Source of the DNA: Nemertoderma westbladi
Lineage: Eukaryota; Xenacoelomorpha; Nemertodermatida; Nemertodermatidae
Assembly (NCBI GenBank): GCA_032718475.1
Contig: JAUCBJ010001497.1
Coordinates: 1 to 64,000, forward strand
Length of the DNA stretch: 64,000 nucleotides
Reading direction: 5' to 3'
A program made the position numbers and the translations under genes. A model generated the notes under the pieces. It saw nothing but the letters and a program-made list of their open reading frames with translations. It did not search any database and was not told where the DNA came from. This document shows, one piece after another, positions 54,765 to 64,000 of the stretch (positions are counted from its first letter, which is position 1; each line of letters begins with the position of its first letter).

Positions 54765-57700
54765 TAGGGCCGTGTGTAGATCTTAACATTCTTTGGTTTA
54801 ATATCGCTGGAATTCAGAATAAGTTAGAAAATAGAAATACTGTACACTTTTTACTCCAATTTGACATTATATTTTTATTGGAAATTAATAGTGCTTTGAA
54901 TTTTACTGTACCTGGGCTCAAGTTTTTAAAGCGAAGTAAAATTTTACAAGGCAGAGGCCACCGTGGCGGTGTGGCTCTATTTGCCAAACCGTTTTTAGAG
55001 GATTTTATTACTGAAATAAAAGACAATTATGAGGACCAGTTGTGGATAAAAATACCTACCGTAGATTCAAGGTATATCGGAGGATGTTACATCCCCAATA
55101 GCAGTTCAAAATTTTTTGATATATCATGTATTGGGATTATTCAGGGTATGTTTATGTCTGGGGATGCCCTATTGGCCGGAGGTGATTTAAACAGTAGAAT
55201 TGGTTACCCCGGTTGCCAACCGCTGGATGGGGCCTATAAAACCTGGCCAGATAATACTGTAAATAGCCATGGAAAAATATTGAAACAAATGTGTACTGAC
55301 ACGGATGCAGTTATTGTGAACGGTTTAAAAGTACCATCATGTGATTTTCAGAGTGGTCTAACTTATAAAATAAAAGGAGTATGGAAGTCAGCTTTGGACT
55401 ATATAATAGTAGCGAGGTCTCACGTAGAAGGTCCCAACAATAAACTCAGGTCATTAACTATTTGGTCTGACATAACCTTACCATCTGATCATGCACCAAT
55501 TAGTATATCTATTAGAGCAAACGAGATGCCTCTGGCACTATTAGATAAGCGAGCAACGAGTTTAGGTACCTATGACAATTACCTTAAAAGAGGGCACGAG
55601 GTAGCACATCGATTGAAGCCAAACCAAAACAGTGTATCCAACTATACCCAGTATATGCGAGTCAATAACCCACCGCCGTCATTGAGTATAAACATGAGTG
55701 ATGTGCATTTCATTTGTAACGAACTTAGTAACCAATTATATGCTGCAGCAAAAACAACCCGTTGTAGGATAAAGGCGAGAGCTGGCAGTACCGACACCAC
55801 ATCTTGGGGGAATGAGAGGTGGAACCACTTACTTGCATGTAAAGACTCTAAAGCGTTATGGGCTGCCATTGATTGGAGAGGTAATGTATCTACGCTGTCA
55901 ACTCAAACAGATAGTCCAACATGCCCAACAGACGATGAATTTCAAGCTCATTACAATGCGCTATTAAATGATCCTGAGTATATAGAAGAGCAAATTGAAT
56001 CTGAAATTAATATCCCTCTTTTAGATGAAGATATAACAATCAATGAAGTCAATGACGCAGCCTCGAAACTGAAATCGAACCGTGCTAGCGGTCCAGATGG
56101 ATTGGCATCCGAATATTTGAAATCACTTCCAATGAACTGGCTGATTACTTTAACAATGATATTTAACTTGGTATTCTCTTCTAGAATTTACCCAAACACA
56201 TGGGCATATGCTACACTTGTGTCAATCTTTAAGAAAGGAAATCGAATGTTATGTTCGAATTATAGGGGGATCAGTGTCATGAACTGTATACCTAAGCTTT
56301 ATGATATGATATTAACTAGTAGGCTCATGGCCTGGTATAAACCATTACCTGAGCAAGCAGGTGCTAGTAAGGGCCGAGGATGTATTGAGCAAATTCTGGC
56401 GATACGATTGCTTTGTGATCATGCGAGGAAATGTAAAGCTATACTCTATGTGGTCTTTGTAGATTTCGAAAAGGCCTATGACAATGTTAATCGTAACTAC
56501 ATGTTTGAAATGTTGAATAAGCTTGGCTGTGGTTCTAGAATGCTTAGAGCTTTACAGGCTATGTATAAGACAACTATTGCTTCAGTCCACTCACTATATA
56601 TTATTTGTAATAAAGGCGTCCGCCAAGGTTCACCAGGAAGCTTATACTTGTTCGTAACCATTATTGATTGTTTTGTAAGAGCACTTAAAAAGCTCCCACC
56701 CGATAGCTGGCTCAGAAAGCTCCACAGTGTACTACTTATGGATGATACTGCAATAATGGGAACATCTAGGGAGGCAATTATTGTGAAATTAAAAGTGCTT
56801 GAGGAATTCTGCCGGACTTCTGGGATGATCATCAATATTAAGAAAACCAAATTTATTGTAATAAACGGAACTGACGATGACAAACGCGACTTCATTATTG
56901 GGAACAAAGCAATAAAAAATACAAATTCATATATATATCTGGGCTCACCTATTTCTGCAGACGGTTTAGTTTCAACCGCAATAGAGCTGATAGCAAAGGA
57001 GAAACAGTCGCACTTATTGAAATTCTCTACATTCATCAATAAGAACCCTGATGTACCATTCCGTGTGAAAAGGAAAATTTTTGATGCTGCCTTAGTATCA
57101 GCAATTACATATGGGTGCGAAACATGGTGCGGTGGGTCAATAGTTCCAATGACGAAGATTTACATGTCAATGGTACGTCTGTTATTGGGTGTCCGACCAA
57201 CAACGTGTGGCGACATTTGCCTGATCGAGCTCGGTATTCCTGACTTTGAGACTTTAGTCCTGGACAAACAACGAAAATTCTTAAATAACTTCACTATTGT
57301 CGATGATTCCCCTCTAAAGATAGCTATGGAACTCGTTGAAGTTTCTAGAAGTCCAATGTACCTAGCTATGGAGAGGGTAAGGAAACTGCCCAATAATTAC
57401 CTTGATCAGCAGCATTCAAAACTCACGAAATCGGTAGTAACATCAATGACAACAAAACGTCACCTTTATAAACTAATGAACCCTACTACGTCACCACCTC
57501 ATTTATACTTTGATCCAAGGGTTCCAGAACGTCATAGGATATCCTGGTCCCGCTTCAGATTAGGCAGCCACAATTTCCCAGTTGAGCGAATGCGGTGGGC
57601 GAGAGTGAAACCAGAGGAGCGTTGGTGTCAGTGCGGGGCAATTCAAACTGAACAGCACTTAGTTACGGAGTGTCCTAAAACACTGAAACATAGAACAGAG

Positions 57701-57811
57701 ACAGAGGGGTGTACTGGAACGGCTTGGAACGATCTGGCTAGTTTATTTGCTTTGGAAAACCAGCCTGCTATAGCCAAAATGATTTATAAAATAAACGGCG
57801 AATTTGATTGA
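54728..57811 (+). CDS. LINE ORF2: AP endonuclease, reverse transcriptase, zinc knuckle
   Basis: The frame opens after the TAA at 54725-54727 and continues for about 1,027 codons without a stop. There is no ATG before the endonuclease begins at LNILWFNIAGIQNKLENRN, so entry from ORF1 by -1 frameshifting or reinitiation is implied. Endonuclease: GGVALFAKPF, LLAGGDLNSRIG, SALDYIIVARS, PSDHAPISI. RT: NRASGPDGLASEYL, SIFKKGNRMLCSNYRGISVM, GRGCIEQIL, FVDFEKAYDNVNR, VRQGSPGSL, and the catalytic LLMDDTAIMG (MDD in place of ADD), IKKTKFIVING. C-terminus: ERMRWARVKPEERWCQCGAI then H and C, a CCHC-type knuckle. Target-primed reverse transcription enzyme by family. Confidence 0.9.
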   Translation, partial: YCIISGTQIGFLIGPCVDLNILWFNIAGIQNKLENRNTVHFLLQFDIIFLLEINSALNFTVPGLKFLKRSKILQGRGHRGGVALFAKPFLEDFITEIKDNYEDQLWIKIPTVDSRYIGGCYIPNSSSKFFDISCIGIIQGMFMSGDALLAGGDLNSRIGYPGCQPLDGAYKTWPDNTVNSHGKILKQMCTDTDAVIVNGLKVPSCDFQSGLTYKIKGVWKSALDYIIVARSHVEGPNNKLRSLTIWSDITLPSDHAPISISIRANEMPLALLDKRATSLGTYDNYLKRGHEVAHRLKPNQNSVSNYTQYMRVNNPPPSLSINMSDVHFICNELSNQLYAAAKTTRCRIKARAGSTDTTSWGNERWNHLLACKDSKALWAAIDWRGNVSTLSTQTDSPTCPTDDEFQAHYNALLNDPEYIEEQIESEINIPLLDEDITINEVNDAASKLKSNRASGPDGLASEYLKSLPMNWLITLTMIFNLVFSSRIYPNTWAYATLVSIFKKGNRMLCSNYRGISVMNCIPKLYDMILTSRLMAWYKPLPEQAGASKGRGCIEQILAIRLLCDHARKCKAILYVVFVDFEKAYDNVNRNYMFEMLNKLGCGSRMLRALQAMYKTTIASVHSLYIICNKGVRQGSPGSLYLFVTIIDCFVRALKKLPPDSWLRKLHSVLLMDDTAIMGTSREAIIVKLKVLEEFCRTSGMIINIKKTKFIVINGTDDDKRDFIIGNKAIKNTNSYIYLGSPISADGLVSTAIELIAKEKQSHLLKFSTFINKNPDVPFRVKRKIFDAALVSAITYGCETWCGGSIVPMTKIYMSMVRLLLGVRPTTCGDICLIELGIPDFETLVLDKQRKFLNNFTIVDDSPLKIAMELVEVSRSPMYLAMERVRKLPNNYLDQQHSKLTKSVVTSMTTKRHLYKLMNPTTSPPHLYFDPRVPERHRISWSRFRLGSHNFPVERMRWARVKPEERWCQCGAIQTEQHLVTECPKTLKHRTETEGCTGTAWNDLASLFALENQPAIAKMIYKINGEFD
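54755..54761 (+). promoter_or_regulatory. Candidate -1 ribosomal frameshift site G GGT TTT
   Basis: In the ORF1 frame the codons are TTG GGT TTT TAA, so GGGTTTT fits the X XXY YYZ slippery rule and lies directly before the ORF1 stop. A -1 slip continues GGG TTT TTA ATA into ORF2. No strong downstream pseudoknot was recognised by eye. Confidence 0.45.
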
Positions 57812-58166
57812 TATTTTGAAAGAATTTTCTATTTGAAAGGTTGAACATATTTGGTTTTTGTATCTTAGTTTCATGACAATTTATTTATTTGAAAATTTAA
57901 GCAAGTGAAGTTTCTTTTACGGAGCCCCTGAAGTTTTCATTAGTTTTCGACAATGAATCGATTATTATATATATTATATATATATTTTACTATTATTGTG
58001 CTATATTGTATTTATAATATATTTATTTACTGTAAGAGAATTATTTAGTGTTCTTACCGGTACATTTAATGGTCTCACCATTCTTCACACGGCCAAGAAG
58101 TAATTAATTTGTGATATAATATTGTGTATTTATATGTGATGACAATAAACTTCAATCAATCAATCA

Positions 58167-61100
58167 CCAGGCTTCCCCCTTCCCTCCCTTACAGTCCCTT
58201 ATATTAGACTCACCAGGCTTCCCCATTCCCCCTTCCCTCCCTTACAGTCCCTTATATTCGATTCACCTGGCTTCCCCATTCCCCCTTCCCTCCCTTACAG
58301 TCCCTTATATTAGACTCACCAGGCTTCCCCCTTCCCTCCCTTACAGTCCCTTATATTAGACTCACCAGGCTTCCCCATTCCCCCTTCCCTCCCTTACAGT
58401 CCCTTATATTCGATTCACCTGGCTTCCCCATTCCCCCTTCCCTCCTTTACAGTCCCTTATATTAGACTCACCTGGCTTCCCTATTCCCCCTTCCCACCCT
58501 TACAGTCCCTTATATTAGACTCACCTGGCTTCCCCATCCCCCCTTCCCTCCCTTACAGTCCCTTATATTAGATTCACCTGGCTTCACCATTCCCCCTTCC
58601 CTCCCTTACAGTCCCTTATATTAGATTCACCTGGCTTCCCCATTCCCCCTTCCCACCCTTACAGTCCCTTATATTAGACTCACCTGGCTTCCCCATTCCC
58701 CCTTCCCTCCCTTACAGTCCCTTATATTCGATTCACCTGGCTTCCCCATTCCCCCTTCCCTCCCTTACAGTCCCTTATATTCGATTCACCTGGCTCCCCC
58801 CTTCCATCCCTTACAGTCCCTTATATTAGACTCACCAGGCTTCCCCATTCCCCCTTCCCTCCCTTACAGTCCCTTATGTTAGATTCACCTGGCTTCCCCA
58901 TTCCCCCTTCCCTCCCTTACAGTCCCTTATATTAGACTCACCTGGCTTCCCCATTCCCCCTTCCTTCCCTCCCTTACAGTCCCTTATATTAGATTCACCT
59001 GGCTCCCCCCTTCCATCCCTTACAGTCCCTTATATTAGACTCACCAGGCTTCCCCATTCCCCCTTCCCTCCCTTACAGTCCCTTATATTAGATTCACCTG
59101 GCTTCCCCATTCCCCCTTCCCACCCTTACAGTCCCTTATATTAGACTCACCTGGCTTCCCCATTCCCCCTTCCCTCCCTTACAGTCCCTTATATTCGATT
59201 CACCTGGCTTCCCATTCCCCCTTCCCTCCCTTACAGTCCCTTATATTCGATTCACCTGGCTCCCCCCTTCCATCCCTTACAGTCCCTTATATTAGACTCA
59301 CCAGGCTTCCCCATTCCCCCTTCCCTCCCTTACAGTCCCTTATGTTAGATTCACCTGGCTTCCCCATTCCCCCTTCCCTCCCTTACAGTCCCTTATATTA
59401 GACTCACCTGGCTTCCCCATTCCCCTTCCCTCCCTTACAGTCCCTTATATTCGATTCACCTGGCTTCCCCATTCCCCTTCCCTCCCTTACAGTCCCTTAT
59501 ATTCGATTCACCTGGCTCCCCCCTTCCATCCCTTACAGTCCCTTATATTAGACTCACCAGGCTTCCCCATTCCCCCTTCCCTCCCTTACAGTCCCTTATA
59601 TTAGACTCACCTGGCTTCCCCATTCCCCCTTCCCTCCCTTACAGTCCTTTATATTAGACTCACCTGGCTTCCCCCTTCCCTCCCTTACAGTCCCTTATAT
59701 TAGACTCACCTGGCTTCCCCATTCCCCTTCCTTCCCTCCCTTACAGTCCCTTATATTAGATTCACCTGGCTTCCCCATTCCCCCTTCCCTCCCTTACAGT
59801 CCCTTATATTAGATTCACCAGGCTTCCCCATTCCCCTTCCCTCCCTTACAGTCCCTTATATTAGACTCACCTGGCTTCCCCATTCCCCCTTCCCTCCCTT
59901 ACAGTCCCTTATATTAGACTCACCAGGCTTCCCCATTCCCCCTTCCCTCCCTTACAGTCCCTTATATTCGATTCACCTGGCTTCCCCATTCCCCCTTCCC
60001 TCCCTTACAGTCCCTTATATTCGATTCACCTGGCTCCCCCCTTCCCTCCCTTACAGTCCCTTATATTAGACTCACCAGGCTTCCCCATTCCCCCTTCCCT
60101 CCCTTACAGTCCCTTATATTAGATTCACCTGGCTTCCCTATTCCCCCTTCCCTCCCTTACAGTCCCTTATATTAGATTCACCTGGCTTCCCCATTCCCCC
60201 TTCCCTCCCTTACAGTCCCTTATATTAGACTCACCTGGCTTCCCCATTCCCCCTTCCCTCCTTACAGTCCCTTATATTAGATTCACCTGGCTTCCCCATT
60301 CCCCCTCCCTTACAGTCCCGTATAATTAGACTCACCTGGCTTCCACATTTCCCCTTCCCTCCTTACAGTCCCTTATATTAGATTCACCTGGCTTCCCCAT
60401 TCCCCCTTCCCTCCCTTACAGTCCCTTATATTAGATTCACCTGGCTTCCCCATTCCCCCTTCCCACCATTACAGTCCCTTATATTAGACTCACCTGGCTT
60501 CCCCATTCCCCCTTCCCTCCCTTACAGTCCCTTATATTCGATTCACCTGGCTTCCCCATTCCCCCTTCCCTCCCTTACAGTCCCTTATATTCGATTCACC
60601 TGGCTCCCCCCTTCCATCCCTTACAGTCCCTTATATTAGACTCACCAGGCGTCCCCATCCCCCCTCCCTTACAGTCCCTTATATTCGATTCACCTGGCTT
60701 CCCCATTCCCCCTTCCCTCCCTTACAGTCCCTTATATTCGATTCACCTGGCTTCCCCATTCCCCCTTCCCTCCCTTATAGTCCCTTATATTAGATTCACA
60801 TGCCTTCCCCATCCCCCCTCCCTTACAGTCCCTTATATTCGATTCACCTGGCTTCCCCATTCCCCCTTCCCTCCCTTACAGTCCCTTATATTAGACTCAC
60901 CTGGCTCCCCCCCCCCCTTCCCTCCCTTATAGTCCCTTATATTAGACTCACCTGCCTTCCCCATTCCCCCTTCCCTCCCTTACAGTCCCTTATATTAGAT
61001 TCACCTGGCTTCCCCCTTCCCTCCCTTACAGTCCCTTATATTAGACTCACCAGGCTTCCCCATTCCTCCTTCCATCCCTTACAGTCCCTTATATTAGATT

Positions 61101-64000
61101 CACCTGGCTTCCCCATTCCCCCTTCCCTCCCTTACAGTCCCTTATATTAGACTCACCTGGCTTCCCCATTCCCCCTTCCCTCCCTTACAGTCCCTTATAT
61201 TAGATTCACCTGGCTTCCCCATTCCTCCTTCCCTCCCTTACAGTCCCTTATATTAGATTCACCTGGCTTCCCCATTCCCCCTTCCATCCCTTACAGTCCC
61301 TTATATTAGACTCACCTGGCTTCCCCATTCCCCCTTCCCTCCCTTACAGTCCCTTATATTAGATTCACCTGGCTTCCCCATTCCCCCTTCCATCCCTTAC
61401 AGTCCCTTATATTAGACTCACCTGGCTTCCCCATTCCTCCTTCCCTCCCTTACAGTCCCTTATATTCGATTCACCTGGCTTCCCCATTCCCCCTTCCATC
61501 CCTTACAGTCCCTTATATTAGACTCACCTGGCTTCCCCATTCCCCCTTCCCTCCCTTACAGTCCCTTATATTAGACTCACCTTGCTTCCCCATCCCCCCT
61601 CCCTTACAGTCCCTTATATTAGACTCACCTGGCTCCCCTCCTTCCCTCCCTTACAGTCCCATATATTAGACTCACCTTGCTTCCCTATTCCCCCTTCCCT
61701 CCCTTATAGTCCCTTATATTAGACTCACCTTGCTTCCCCATCCCCCCTTCCCTCCCTTACAGTCCCTTATATTAGATTCACCTGGCTTCCCCATTCCCCC
61801 TTCCCTCCCTTACAGTCCCTTATATTAGACTCACCTGGCTTCCCCATCCCCCCTTCCCTCCCTTACAGTCCCTTATATTAGACTCACCTGGCTTCCCCAT
61901 TCCCCCTTCCCTCCCTAACAGTCCCTTATATTAGACTCACCTGGCTCCCCCCCCCTTCCCTCCCTTACAGTCCCTTATATTAGACTCACCTGGCTTCCCC
62001 ATTCCCCCTTCCCTCCCTTACAGTCCCTTATATTAGACTCACCTGGCTTCCCCATTCCCCCTTCCCTCCCTAACAGTCCCTTATATTAGACTCACCTGGC
62101 TTCCCCATCCCCCCTTCCCTCCCTTACAGTCCCTTACAGTCCCTTATATTAGACTCACCTGGCTCCCCCCCCCCCTTCCCTCCCTTACAGTCCCTTATAT
62201 TAGACTCACCTGGCTTCCCCATTCCCCCTTCCCTCCCTTACAGTCCCTTATATTAGACTCACCTGGCTTCCCCATTCCCCCTTCCCTCCCTTACAGTCCC
62301 TTATATTAGATTCACCTGGCTTCCCCATTCCCTCTTCCCTCCCTTACAGTCCCTTATATTAGATTCACCTGGCTTCCCCATTCCTCTTTCCCTCCCTTAC
62401 AGTCCCTTATATTAGACTCACCAGGCTTCCCCATTCCCCCTTCCCTCCCTTACAGTCCCTTATATTAGATTCACCTGGCTTCCCCATTCCTCTTTCCCTC
62501 CCTTACAGTCCCTTATATTAGACTCACCAGGCTTCCCCATTCCCCCTTCCTTCCCTCCCTTACATTCCCTTATATTAGACTCACCTGGCTTCCCCATTCC
62601 CCCTTCCCTCCCTTACAGTCCCTTATATTAGACTCACCAGGCTTCCCCATTCCCCCTTCCATCCCTTACAGTCCCTTATATTAGACTCACCTGGCTTCCC
62701 CATCCCCCCTTCCCTCCCTTACAGTCCCCTTATATTAGACTCACCTGGCTTCCCCATTCCCCCTTCCCTCCCTTACAGTCCCTTATATTAGACTCACCTT
62801 GCTTCCCCATCCCCCCTCCCTTACAGTCCCTTATATTAGACTCACCTGGCTCCCTTCCTTCCCTCCCTTACAGTCCCATATATTAGACTCACCTTGCTTC
62901 CCTATTCCCCCTTCCCTCCCTTATAGTCCCTTATATTAGACTCACCTTGCTTCCCCATCCCCCCTTCCCTCCCTTACAGTCCCTTATATTAGATTCACCT
63001 GGCTTCCCCATTCCCCCTTCCCTCCCTTACAGTCCCTTATATTAGATTCACCTGGCTTCCCCATTCCCCCTTCCCTCCCTTACAGTCCCTTATATTAGAC
63101 TCACCTTGCTTCCCCATCCCCCCTTCCCTCCCTTACAGTCCCTTATATTAGATTCACCTGGCTTCCCCATTCCCCCTTCCCTCCCTTACAGTCCCTTATA
63201 TTAGACTCACCTGGCTTCCCCATCCCCCCTTCCATCCCTTATATTAGACTCACCTGGCTTCCCCATTCCCCCTTCCCTCCCTTACAGTCCCTTATATTAG
63301 ACTCACCTTGCTTCCCCATCCCCCCTCCCTTACAGTCCCTTATATTAGACTCACCTGGCTCCCCCCCCTTCCCTCCCTTACAGTCCCTTATATTAGACTC
63401 ACCTGGCTTCCCCATTCCCCCTTCCCTCCCTAACAGTCCCTTATATTAGACTCACCTGGCTTCCCCATCCCCCCTTCCCTCCCTTACAGTCCCTTACAGT
63501 CCCTTATATTAGACTCACCTTGCTTCCCTATCCCCCCTCCCTTACAGTCCCTTATAGTAGACTCACCTGGCTCCCCCCCCCCCCTTCCCTCCCTTACAGT
63601 CCCATATATTAGACTCACCTTGCTTCCCTATTCCCCCTTCACTCCCTTATAGTCCCTTATATTAGACTCACCTGGCTTTCCCCATCCCCCCTTCCCTCCC
63701 TTACAGTCCCTTATATTAGACTCACCTGGCTTCCCCATTTCCCCTTCCCTCCCTAACAGTCCCTTATATTAGACTCACCTGGCTTCCCCATCCCCCCTTC
63801 CCTCCCTTACAGTCCCTTACAGTCCCTTATATTAGACTCACCTTGCTTCCCTATCCCCCCTCCCTTACAGTCCCTTATATTAGATTCACCTGGCTTCCCC
63901 ATTCCTCTTTCCCTCCCTTACAGTCCCTTATATTAGACTCACCAGGCTTCCCCATTCCCCCTTCCCTCCCTTACAGTCCCTTATATTCGATTCACCAGGC
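58167..64000. repeat. 53-bp pyrimidine-rich satellite, to the right edge
   Basis: More than 100 units of AGGCTTCCCCATTCCCCCTT, CCCTCCCTTACAGTCCCTTA and TATTAGACTCACC, with variation in the C-run length and in ACTCACCAGG, ATTCACCTGG and TCGATTCACC. The plus strand is strongly pyrimidine-rich. It runs out of the window, so its full length is unknown. The 116-codon frame at 60800-61150 is repeat translation. Confidence 0.97.

Larger units (their letters stand above)
53727..58166 (+). mobile_element. LINE with two intact ORFs
   Basis: A 5' UTR with CTGGCCCTACTGCCCTACTG duplications is followed by ORF1 (53880-54764), ORF2 (to 57811) and an AT-rich 3' UTR ending AATAAACTTCAATCAATCAA. The short CAAT-type tail is in keeping with clades lacking poly-A. 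No stop or frameshift was found inside either ORF, so this is the best candidate for a recently active element in the window. No clear TSD: the left flank is repeat DNA and the right flank is the 53-bp satellite. Confidence 0.88.

Noticed and set aside
60800-61150. 116-codon Pro/Ser/Leu frame
   Set aside because: Translation of the 53-bp satellite.

Overview
This is a repeat-rich, AT-rich metazoan genomic window. Spliced GT-AG genes, several non-LTR retrotransposon clades, a Ty3/Gypsy element and many minisatellites point to a small invertebrate; the species cannot be fixed from the sequence. A head-to-head copy of the PCR adapter used in low-input long-read library kits sits at 45918-45967. 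It marks a probable artificial join, so linkage across that point should not be trusted.

Layout. 1-4146 (minus): one uninterrupted Ty3/Gypsy Gag-Pol frame running off the left edge. 4132-6347: an interspersed repeat and a CR1/Jockey-like LINE split by a short RTE-like insertion with a target-site duplication (TSD). 6458-27189: one old LINE (113-bp 5' monomers, Ulp1-like protease frame, ORF1, endonuclease-RT ORF2) opened by three TSD-flanked insertions. These are a 9.3-kb foldback-like element with 21-bp minisatellite arms (6787-16124), a 5.46-kb second LINE (18117-23576) and a 316-bp short element (25290-25605). The foldback element itself holds an RTE-like copy, a 370-bp tRNA-like satellite and a third LINE. 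27318-28557 is another RTE-like copy.

29798-42878 (minus) holds the most interesting gene: four exons, all joined by phase-0 GT-AG introns, encoding a 231-residue secreted, mostly helical protein. Its exon/helix plan and C-terminal helix resemble IL-6/CNTF-type class I cytokines. Its introns carry a 29-bp and a 53-bp minisatellite and LINE fragments. 47271-48512 (minus) is an intact single-exon galactose-3-O-sulfotransferase-like gene, on the far side of the adapter.

48741-53726 is minisatellites, a diverged RTE-like copy and a 447-bp tandem repeat. 53727-58166 is a LINE with two intact ORFs and a candidate -1 frameshift site between them. 58167-64000 is a pyrimidine-rich 53-bp satellite that runs off the right edge.

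Only the cytokine-like and sulfotransferase-like loci look like host genes. The rest is mobile or tandem-repeat DNA, and nested TSDs give its order of arrival.
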